Assembly (NCBI GenBank): GCA_029721435.1
Contig: CM056586.1
Coordinates: 68,845,679 to 68,909,678 of the forward strand
Direction of reading: 5' to 3'
Origin: Gymnothorax reevesii
Lineage: Eukaryota; Chordata; Actinopteri; Anguilliformes; Muraenidae
Length of the DNA stretch: 64,000 nt
Shown here in pieces: positions 55,901 to 64,000 of the stretch (positions are counted from its first letter, which is position 1; the number at the start of each line of letters is the position of its first letter). Under the pieces are notes generated by a model that worked only from the letters and a program-made list of their open reading frames with translations, had not been told where the DNA came from and ran no database searches. A program made the translations under genes and the position numbers.

Positions 55901-58900
55901 TAACTGAGGGTTGAGCGCGTGTTTTATTTATTTATTTATTTTTTTATTTAAACCCCTCAGCCCCGACTAAGGGCCAGAGGGGTATTGTCGTCACATGCAA
56001 TGTCCATCCATCTGTCTGCTGTCTTTTGTATTCCGCACGATAACTTGAAAATGCCTTCCTCAATCAACACCATTTTTACTGTGTTGCTTGGTATTGTGTT
56101 CTTCGATAGGAGTCTATCGATTTTGACGGCACTCGGATGTCCAGTATGGCTGCCGCAGCCGCCATCATATTCTGCACGGAAACATGAAAATGCCTTCGTC
56201 AATTTATATTCATTCCAAACAATCCCAGGGGCTGAGGAGTAACACCCGCTTTGTGGGGCTATTTTTAGCTGCAACCAAGTAGCTCTATGAACGCTTCTGT
56301 CTGTCCGTCCGTCTGCCACCTTTTTGACCATGTTCCTGTCGTCGTATCATCATGAAATTTTCAGGGGTTATTGACCTTCACCCAAGTGATGTCCATGCAC
56401 AAGGTCGAGGTCAAAGGTCAAGTTCACAGAGGTCACAACCTTGTTTGCGGGTTTTCGCGCTGTAACTCCAGTTAGAATTCATGGATCGCTATGAAATTTC
56501 GGAAATAGCTTCTAGGCATACAGGAGGTGTTCCCTATTGTTTTTTAAGGTTATCCGTCAAATCCCAAGGTCACAAAGGCAAAAAAAGTGTCAATTTTGCC
56601 CGATTTGACTGTTTTCGCACCGTAACTCCACTTTATCTTGATGGATGGCTATTACATCTCAGAACAAGCTTCTTGGTACAGAGGAAGGGTCCCCTATTGA
56701 TTTTCAAGGTCATTTGCCAATTTCAAGATCACTCTTGTACAAGAAACCACCAGTCATGGACACTAGGCCACGTGATCCTTCTGATCTACTTGTTTGTGTA
56801 CAGTATTGTATTATACAGGCGAGTAGGGGTCCGTACAGAGTTAATGAAAATGTCAGATCTGAAAGGGATATAAGCGAATATCAAAGCCAGTGGACTTCTG
56901 GGCAGCAGAGTTGGGCGGAAAGGCTGACACCATTGTTCTACAAAAATCACCATCTAAGTCTGTCTAAATTTTGTGAAAAAAGGTGGTTTGTCACCCCAAA
57001 CCTTGCATTATGGTCTAATGAGACCAGGTTTAACTTCCTTGCCTTCATATTTTTAACCCTTAGAGCGCTAATAGGCAACCATAGTTGCGTAATGATGTAA
57101 GATATCAAAATCAGAAGCTGTTGAAAATCTATTGTGGTAACTTGTTTAAAGGAGCTCTTTTAAACAAGTTCCCACATGATTGATTTTCAACAGCTCAGGA
57201 TAATTACATTTTTAATTCCTTGAAAATTTAATTAGTGCTCCAACGGTTAAGATATCCTTGGCAAAAGGACATTACAGGTCATTCTCGGGGGAATACCGTA
57301 CTTTCTGCGAAGATGGAGGTGACGGCATCAAGCTTTGGGGCAGTTTGCTTCACCCATGCCAAGACGTCCACGGCATGGCTTGAGAAAACGACAACTTGAA
57401 TCCTTTAATGGCCTCGTCCTCCCATGGAAAAACAGTCAAACTACATAAAAAGAGCTCAAAAAAGGGGATTCTCAGGCAATTTGAACAAAGTATTTCGTAG
57501 CGAATAAAAAAATCTCCAAATTTGAAGTTATATGAAGACTTGCATTGGATGTTTGCTGGACTCGTCTTGCATGCATTGGGTTCAACCACCAGCATATTCC
57601 ATATTACCACCATATCCTATTAATGGTAAATGGCTCAACTGAACAGAGCTACTAAACTAGTTTGATTAATTTAAGGGAGTGGCTCTAGCCCCTCGCCCCA
57701 ACTGTTGGGGGAACGGGGGGGACGTGGCTCTTACTCTCCCAACCGCCTTCATGACGCCGCGCTTCAGACGAGACCATTAAAATTGCGCTGGAAGGTTTCG
57801 CAGAAAGACGTTGCGCGCAAAATATCATACGCATTATGGCTGAGAGTGGTTGGGTGAATAATGAAACTGACACAATTGGCGCAACGGTTGGGGGAATAGC
57901 CTTTGCCTAGATTTTAAGCAATGAAGGCGGAATTTAGCGAAAACCTATAGAAGATACGTGCTTTTGTTGCAGGCAGTGCTCCCAGTCCTGTTCAGCAGCA
58001 GATCCACAGAATGCTGGCCGAGCTTCTCGGAGGGATGAACTTTATCAAAGCGGCTGTAGTGACTCCTTACTTCTACACAGTTGGTGAGTTAATTCGCTAC
58101 TCGCTTTACAGACAGAAATGCATGTACAATGAGCTAACTAAGGTGCAACAAAACCTTTGATTCATGTTTATTAAGTTCAATGATTTTACATTGCCACAGA
58201 TGATGGGCAAAAAATACTGTGCTTTACCAGACAAATTATTGGTGGCACGGATTTTTGTTTTTGTGCGGCTTAATATTTTAATAATTGCATTTTTTAGTTG
58301 TTGAGGTAGCACTCGAACCACCAGTCAAAACTCTTGCAGGATGGTTTGCCTAATTTGTCAAATTGGAGCAATGAATGCAGCATTTAAAATGCGTTGCGTG
58401 TTTGTTATGCATTGATAGGGTCTGCATCTCCCCATTTTTCCCCAAGCCGATTCACTGAATAACTTCTCCACAGTAATTCTCCAGTCATCGAATGACACGC
58501 CCAATCCATCTGTCTTCTTTGCTTCAACAAGACATGCATTTTACATGTACCACTTTTTGATGAAACATTTAGATTGCTTACTTTGTCTTGCAATGTGATT
58601 CTAAGGATGTTTCTCAGATTTTAGGGTAATGATGGACACTGATTGAATCAAACCGCTGCAGATGCAAATGTGACGTCTCTTCCAAATTGTTCATAAGATA
58701 GCCCTGCTGAGGCATGAGCGAAACTTATTCTGTGACTGGAATCTTGCCTCATGCGTAATGACACCGTATCATGACCCCCCCGTCTTTACAGACTTTGAGT
58801 TCGTGCTGGACAGACACAGGTGTCCGCTGCCGCATGTGGGGCCAAATCATCCGCAAATCATGGCCGTCCAATCAAATCATCCGCAAATCATGGATGTCCA

Positions 58901-61900
58901 ATCAAATCATCCGCAAATCATGGATGTCCAATGGGAACCCAGCTGTGTGGCGATGAAGAGCGAACTCTCCCCGGGCACAGAGTGGTAAGCAGCACTTCAA
59001 AGACTGAGTCAGGTCGACGTGATGAGTCTCGTGAATGAGCGACTGAGTCTTTCGTTCCAATTTCGACGTGATTATGTGACCGTCTGTGTTGAGATCTTTG
59101 GCATAAGATCGTATGTTGTGTGCAAGGTCTTGGATTTCAAGAAGAGCTAAAACGAGTAGGGAAATTTTCAATTTTTAACAAAATATGTGTACATTTGTTC
59201 TCTTCAGATCACATTTTATCATTTTTCAGTTTTTTTTCTTTTTTAAATGTGTGGAATAAGGATAAAACTGAAGCTCACTACAGTGTGCAAAAGTCATTCA
59301 AATATAGTGGGCTCCTAAATTACTGGCACCCCTGACTGACAATGCACAAACAATACAAAAAAAAAAAACAATGTAATTACAGAGCAACGGAATATACCAA
59401 CGTGTGAAGTACATTATTAATGTTTCAGTGGAAACAACCAAAATCATTATCATTTTATACAAAGTAAATTTCCACAAAATTAAGGTTTCATAAGAAGCGA
59501 CATCCTTCATTTAGTACTAGGTGCAACCACCTCTGGCAAGGATAACCGCATGGAGTCTTCTGTAATTTTCGACAAGGTTAAAGAACGTTGGGGGATTTTG
59601 GACCATTCCTCTGAGCAGATCCTTTAAAGATCTTTCATATTCTTGGGTTTGTGTTTATAAACTGCCCTCTTCAACTTGGCCCGCAAGTTTTCAATTGGAT
59701 TGAGGTCTGGCGACAGATGGCCATTGCAGAACGTTGATTTTGTTGTCACGGTACCCACCACCATCATATTTCACTGTGGGTATGGGGCGCTTCTTGTACG
59801 CATGTCCGTTTCAACGCCAAACGTGCTGATGCTGTATCTGACTGATACGTGCAATTTTGGTCTCATATGACCGTTTTGTTCCAGTCATAATTCAAGTGAC
59901 ATTCAGCAAACTTCAAGCACTTGCTTCTGTGTCTTCTGGTCGGAAAAGGCTTTTTTTCCGACCAGAAAAGGCTTCCAAAGAGCACTGTGCTTGTAGACGT
60001 GGCGCCTGGAGGTGCTTTTTGAAACCTGGTGAGCACAAGATGCCACCAAGGCCTTCAATTTCTTCATAGTGATTGTTGGGGATTTCGTTGCTTCTCTCAC
60101 CATCCTCTTTAGTATACTAGAGAGCAAAATGCTGCTGCGTCTACTACCCATGAGGTTTAACAGTTCCACATCTTAGGGCAATCATTAAATAATTCCAAAC
60201 AGTGCTCAGTGGCACATTCAATCCTTTGCGAATCTTCTTGTAGACGTTACCAGATTTATGAAGGTCTCTGGCCATCTGTCTTCTTTGAACTGGCAGTTGT
60301 TTTGTTTTCTTTGTGGTGTTGGATGACGGGGATATTGCATGTTACCTCATTTTTATGCCCTAGTGAAGTAAGAAGTGATGTAATGGTTCAATATATAGTT
60401 CCTTACCACTTACATATACAACTTGTAACTTAAATAAGTAGAATTTAACATATGGTTTAATTTTGGTTGATGTTATTTAAAAATAATCTTTAATAGTGTG
60501 TTATGGCCCCGATTTGCTATGACATATAAGACAGCAAGGGATGACAGACAAAATTTTTAAACTAAAACAGATTTAATTCAACAAAGACGAACTCTAACCT
60601 ACAATTTATACTACTGACCAAGATTGATAATATACAAGAAAAAAAATATTTACAGTCCCTTGAGATGGGGTTGCTTGGTGATGTACTGGGCTAGGAAAAT
60701 GCTCCAACACAGGCAAAAATCCACTAGAAGCTCCACAGGTCTTAAACAGAAGTGACAGGTCTGGTCAAATGTATCCTTCTCCTTCCAATTTCTCCTACTA
60801 CTTTACTCTCTCAATTTCTCTCCTTATATACTCTTTCGCAGCCCTGTCCCACATTTTAGACTTTTTTTTACTTTATTCTCTGGGACTTTCCCCTCTCTGA
60901 CATGGCCAGGACATGCCCAAACCTAGCTCCAGACTGGGAGGTCAATATTGCCATCTAGTGGCATTTTTTCACATCACAAGTGCCATTAATTGTGAAACCT
61001 TGATTTGGAGGAAATTGATTTTTAAATTGATTTTTTTAATTAAATCAGCAAATGATTTTGGTTGGTTCCATTGGAGCATTAATATTGTGCAGTATTTCTC
61101 GCATGTTATTAAGAGTTTATATTATTTATTCATTTTATTATTTTTTTTTTTTTAAAGTAAATTTTTAATTGTTTTGCTTGTGCGTTTCCAGTCAGGGGTG
61201 CCAGTAATTTTAGAGTCCACTGTATGTAGTAGCAACTGTTAGCTAACATTCCATATTTTGTGAATGACTGCGCTACTCCTCCAACCAAATTCTATTAAAA
61301 ATTGTCACCCATTATATCTGTTGACCTATAAGACCATTGCTAAAGTTAGTTAGTCCTTAGTCTCGATCTTTTCTGAACTGAACACAACCCTGTAAGAGCA
61401 AATCATTGGTGATATTGAAACGAAGCCATGGTAGCTCCGTGTAGTCGACATTCTTGCTGGTTCCAGCAATCTCTCGTCTGCGGGAGAGGAGGAGGGGATA
61501 CTGCGCTCTGCACTATTTTGATTGTGATTGCAGTACCAGTTTTGGCCACAAACTTACATACGGCTCCTTTAAAGAATAAAGGTAACTTGGCTATTAATCA
61601 GATGTAATTTTATGTCAATCAATGGCTTTAAGGATATCGGGGCAACACAAAATAACTACTACTAAGTTTGGTTTCCTCCTTCAAAACTTTTGTGCCGAAA
61701 CTTAAAGAATCGTAGGAATATCTAAATCTTTCCTGTCCACCATCAGGTTCAATTTGGAACACCTACAGTCATTATACTCAATCACACTCATGTATTTAAT
61801 TTCCTCAATTTCATTTAGATCTAGTGTCTTGGTTTGCCTGAAAAAGATGAAAGTCGATGACAAGCGTAGTCGCTTGTAGTTAACATCATAGTTTATCGTT

Positions 61901-62761
61901 TTGCAAAGTGAACAAAATGTTTTTTCTCTAATCATTGCACACATTGCATTAAGAAGAAAGCAGCACCTTTTACTGCCGAGGGCTAATTTTTATTCATTGG
62001 AAAACGTGTTCATCAAGCCGAATGATTGACAACAGGTTAAGAATTATTAGTGCTCATTTTAACTTAACAAGGAGAACTGCCAATGCCTGATTGTTCTTAG
62101 GATTTTTGGAGTTTACGTAAAATCATTTTACATGGGCATGGCAGCTTTTATTTTGCCGTGGCGGTGCGCCACGATCAATTACATGTAGCGGAAAGCCTTC
62201 GATATATCAACATCTACACAGGATACCTTGGAACGCAGAAACTGATTGTCCGGACGCGTCATATTTATGCTCCAACAGTTCAGTGCAGTTAAAGCAAAAA
62301 TGGAACATGTCCGGTTATAGCACTTTTGTGCTCCAAAGGTTTCTGCATTGATGGACGTTATACTTTTTTAAATTGCCAACTCTCATGGAACTGAGCCAGC
62401 TGGACAAATGACATTTGTGCTCCAAGGAAAAACATAGTATATAAATCTCAATTTTGGACTTTAACTATTGTGCACCAAACCCTTGAAGTGATCTTTAAGA
62501 ATATCTGGTGGCATATTTGTCCGGGTCTTAACCCCTCTTCACCTATGTTGTCTGGTCAAACTAATCTGCCTTGTACATGTTTTCTTAGATGTGTTTCAAT
62601 AAATCAGGTTGAAGAAAAAATGTTTTACCATTTTTCATCAATGCAGCATTGCTGTGGATTACTTCGATTCCAAATCCTTCTGCAAGAATTCTCATCACGT
62701 GAAGGGAGAAGCAATGATGAGGACGAGGCACCTGGAGATTCTTGGGTATAACGTCATTCAG
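46918..62761 (+). CDS. fastkd1: FAST kinase domain-containing protein 1, mitochondrial, 13 visible coding exons (3' partial)
   Basis: Exons: 46918-47264, 47442-47510, 47610-47735, 47872-48270, 48753-48863, 48958-49089, 49353-49839, 51403-51517, 53561-53689, 55042-55173, 57973-58083, 58792-58984, 62647-62761. GT-AG and phases agree; 2466 nt, 822 codons. Human FASTKD1 has about 847 residues, so one last exon (about 30 residues) lies right of the window. The N-terminus is Arg-rich (RLLAVRRFSRPARLLHGW), like a mitochondrial targeting signal. FAST_1-type helical repeats follow (for example PAEVARITRTLVLLRYQNP). FAST_2-like text is LDPHLLVLLGYSLAVAHRFP and LMELNRAVCLECPEL. The RAP-domain start is RHLEILGYNVIQ at the end of the last visible exon. 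Family role: mitochondrial RNA metabolism. Residues 738-766 hold an unusual 10-residue tandem repeat. Confidence 0.94.
49840..51402. other. fastkd1 intron 7, no other gene seen
   Basis: Unique-looking AT-rich DNA with a segment (about 50180-50420) resembling text at 46500-46560 (ATGGTCCATCCCATTATA / GCATTATGGGATGGACC). No exon-like peptide recognised. Confidence 0.4.
52096..53019. mobile_element. 0.92-kb element with ~350-bp inverted repeats (TAGGGGTGTAACGATTC)
   Basis: The left arm (52096-52420) begins TAGGGGTGTAACGATTCTGAA. The right arm (about 52640-53019) ends in the reverse complement. Shared blocks in order include AACACCACCTGCCA/ACCACCACCTGTTGCCA, TTCCTTTATTAA, AAAGGGCAT, GCATCAGTATTTTTC, GTTTACTTTGC and TTAGCAATCAAA. 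The right arm has extra T and A runs. The ends are typical of fish hAT-like or MITE termini. No transposase. fastkd1 intron 8. Confidence 0.8.
53355..53385. repeat. (TTTA)n microsatellite
   Basis: TTTATTTATTTATTTA run in fastkd1 intron 8. A similar run lies at 55920-55950. Confidence 0.85.
54541..54664 (-). mobile_element. ~125-bp element with AGCTCGCCGGG termini, copy 2
   Basis: Inverted, highly similar copy of the element at 9847-9973, including its internal TGACAATAGCTCTCCGGACA (as reverse complement). Located in fastkd1 intron 9. Confidence 0.65.
56270..56770. repeat. Dispersed repeat with two ~160-bp internal units and AGGTCA half-sites
   Basis: GTTTTCGCGCTGTAACTCC...ATGGATCGCTATGAAATTTC...TTCCCTATTG (about 56450-56540) recurs as GTTTTCGCACCGTAACTCC...GATGGCTATTACATCTC...CCCCTATTG (about 56610-56700). 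Just 5' is AGGTCAAAGGTCA (56408-56420), a perfect DR1 nuclear-receptor type element, with a further AGGTCA at 56430-56435. fastkd1 intron 10. Confidence 0.6.
56890..57420 (+). mobile_element. Degraded Tc1-like transposase fragment
   Basis: WFVTPNLALWSNETRFNF (about 56985-57040) corresponds to the W-S-D-E-T block, with the catalytic Asp read as Asn. GGTGACGGCATCAAGCTTTGGGGCAG (about 57310) matches the Gly-Ser-Ile-Lys-Leu-Trp-Gly block. Separated by unrelated DNA. fastkd1 intron 10. Confidence 0.6.
58845..58934 (+). repeat. 3 x 30-bp in-frame tandem repeat inside fastkd1 exon 12
   Basis: Units 58845-58874, 58875-58904 and 58905-58934. They encode NHPQIMAVQS, NHPQIMDVQS and NHPQIMDVQ(W). The first unit differs at two bases (GCC for GAT) and the third only at its end. 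The repeat period is a multiple of three and keeps the frame. Confidence 0.95.
59305..61224 (-). mobile_element. Tc1-like transposon with nested LTR-like repeat
   Basis: The ends TAGTGGGCTCCTAAATTACTGGCACCCCTGAC and (reverse complement) CAGTGGACTCTAAAATTACTGGCACCCCTGAC are inverted repeats flanked by TA. On the minus strand MVREATKSPTITMKKLKALVAS (about 60100) is a Tc1 transposase helix-turn-helix region, and the rest is decayed. The LTR-like repeat 60497-60961 is inserted inside, so the Tc1 copy is older. fastkd1 intron 12. Confidence 0.82.
60497..60961 (-). repeat. LTR-like dispersed repeat, copy 3
   Basis: Reverse-oriented copy of 9230-9707. It keeps the TATA (GAGTATATAAGGAG on the minus strand, about 60823-60833), the CAGACCTGTCACTTC block and the CCACTAGATGGCA start at 60949-60961. 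It lacks TGTTAAG. Confidence 0.6.
61215..61330. repeat. Dispersed repeat shared with 34990-35120 (opposite strand)
   Basis: GTAGCAACTGTTAGCTAACATTCC and GCGCTACTCCTCCAACC...AATTGTCACCCATTATATCTGTT mirror the block in phgdh intron 2. fastkd1 intron 12. Confidence 0.55.
61340..62640. other. fastkd1 intron 12, right part
   Basis: No coding exon or named repeat recognised before the acceptor at 62646. A loose recurrence of TTTGTGCTCCAA (about 62325 and 62415) is visible. Confidence 0.4.
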
Positions 62762-64000
62762 GTGTGTGGACAAACCTCTTTGAAGCCGCTTTCAAACGGG
62801 ACGCGAAACTAATTTTTCGCACGACGGGTTACATTCAAATTAAATGCAAAGGCGCGAATACACGCGGAAACGTTGTATTCACGCCTTTGCATTGACTTTG
62901 AATGTAATCTGCTGCGTGAAAAATTTGTTTCGCTTCCAGTGCGAAAGCAGCTTTATGCTTCCTGATGGCTTAAAGCAAGTGCTGGAAATTGCACAAGGTT
63001 AAATAAACTGAAAATTACTGGGCATTCTTTTCCAGCTCAAAGAAAATATTTCAACAGAAACATATGAAGAGCAATAAATAGAATGACACACTTGCCTTTA
63101 GAGAGTATTTCCTCTGCCAGAAATGCAGTACATTTACAGTCGGGTCCACAAGTATTTGGACATATTTTTGAGCCTTAGAAATTGCTTTGCAACAATTTGA
63201 TTATATTGACTCTGCAGTCATGGATTTGAAATTAAAGTATCAATTGTTTCATTCCTGAAATGGAGACCGTCTGTATTTCGAGTCGCTTTGTCCCTGTGAG
63301 GAGATTTGCGTTAGAGCTGTCGACAGTGAAGATCATTTATCTTATATTTTCAAGTAGAGTCATGCAGTAAAACCGTTAATGACTTCAGCTATCAGTGAAT
63401 CCAATTATTTATTGGCTGTACCTTAGTGAATATCACCCAATCGAAGCATTGGAGGTGGATAAATCATTGGGTTCACCTCAACTTAAGTCAATAATAGCAT
63501 AATGTTGACTCATCCTAATTCTGATATTAGAATGGGATTCATATATATATTGTGCGCATTAAAAGGATCTAAAAATTTTCTTCTTGTCGCTTATGGCACC
63601 AGAGTCGGACCGCAACTGCGGGGAAGTTCTGGGTGAAAGTTTTTCTTTATTAATTTTATAGTTGTGTAACATCACCTCTCCTTTTAATAACCGTAGTCAT
63701 CTTGGAACTCTTCTCGGATTTTAGCTGGTGGAAGTAATTTGCATTATTTCCAGATGTAGGACTTTTGTTGGTCAATAGTTCAGGGTCTCGATTACGGTAT
63801 TTGTGCTTCTAGTCCACACAGGTTGAAGGTCTTGTCTGGAGTAGTAAGCTGTATCAATGCATTGCGGTAGTTGACTTTACAGCAAATGCATATGCAAGCC
63901 ATAGGGGTGATAATTATGCAAATATCTTGTTTGGAACTTGTTTATACTGAGCACAAATGCCCCCTTAAAGTAATTTAAAGATTCTGCCTCTACTCCTCTG
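62762..64000. other. fastkd1 intron 13 (open to the right)
   Basis: Starts with the donor GTGTGTGG after exon 13. The expected last exon, carrying the rest of the RAP domain, was searched for and not found. 62800-62960 contains an inverted pair (CGCGAATACACGCGGAAACG / GTATTCACGCCTTTGCATT...), and 63137-63250 is a Tc1-like end. Confidence 0.5.
62808..62950. mobile_element. Short inverted-repeat element with TTCGC-rich termini
   Basis: AATTTTTCGCACGACGGGTTACATTCAAATT at the left mirrors AATGTAATCTGCTGCGTGAAAAATTTG at the right, with GCAAAGGCGCGAATAC / GTATTCACGCCTTTGC meeting in the middle. The outer CTTTCAAACGGGACGCGAAA / TTTCGCTTCCAGTGCGAAAG also pair, so the whole stretch folds back. MITE-like. 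Confidence 0.6.

Noticed and set aside
62770..64000. Last exon of fastkd1
   Set aside because: No acceptor followed by a frame continuing the RAP domain with its Trp-rich motif and a stop was found; it must lie beyond the window.

Overview
The window is nuclear DNA of a ray-finned (teleost-type) fish. It contains spliced, intron-rich genes with GT-AG boundaries, vertebrate-type protein sequences, and a dense load of fish-typical repeats: Tc1-like transposons, a 5S-rRNA-derived SINE, LINE remnants, hAT and Harbinger-like MITEs, and tetranucleotide arrays. The species cannot be named from the sequence alone. There are no prokaryotic operons, CRISPR arrays, rRNA genes or convincing tRNA genes.

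Three protein-coding genes could be reconstructed exon by exon with consistent splice phases. (1) ssb, encoding the La RNA-binding protein, lies on the minus strand. It has 11 coding exons between 8256 and 1374, predicts 405 aa, and has an AATAAA signal at 969-974. (2) phgdh, encoding D-3-phosphoglycerate dehydrogenase, lies on the minus strand. It has 12 coding exons between 42757 and 19066, predicts 534 aa, and has an AATAAA signal at 18820-18825. A perfect CRE (TGACGTCA) lies about 130 bp upstream of its start codon. (3) fastkd1, encoding a mitochondrial FAST-kinase-domain RNA-binding protein, lies on the plus strand. Thirteen coding exons are visible from 46918 to 62761 (822 codons); the last exon lies beyond the right edge. 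phgdh and fastkd1 are divergent, with about 4.2 kb between their start codons. ssb and phgdh are in tandem, separated by roughly 6-10 kb of mostly repetitive DNA.

Layout: 1-8.3 kb ssb; 8.3-12.4 kb ssb upstream region or first intron, carrying an LTR-like repeat, two small inverted-repeat elements and a decayed Tc1 copy; 12.4-18.8 kb intergenic repeats (a 21-bp minisatellite, a LINE 3' end, three MITEs); 19-42.8 kb phgdh, with introns swollen by at least two full-length Tc1-like copies, a LINE, a SINE, an LTR-like copy and several MITEs; 42.8-46.9 kb divergent spacer with a foldback element and an RNase H-bearing LINE tail; 46.9-64 kb fastkd1, whose introns hold a 0.9-kb long-inverted-repeat element and a Tc1 copy with a nested insertion.

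The three genes are housekeeping genes: RNA chaperoning, serine biosynthesis and mitochondrial RNA metabolism. No functional link between them is implied by the order. The most unusual observations are: a 35-bp tandem repeat made from a phgdh exon 3' end plus its splice donor, giving four spaced donor-like sites; an in-frame 30-bp triplication inside fastkd1 exon 12; a composite element bounded by inverted arrays of a short AT-rich motif; a 0.6-kb element with repeated GTCACGGAATTACA motifs; and repeat-borne CTCF-like motifs.
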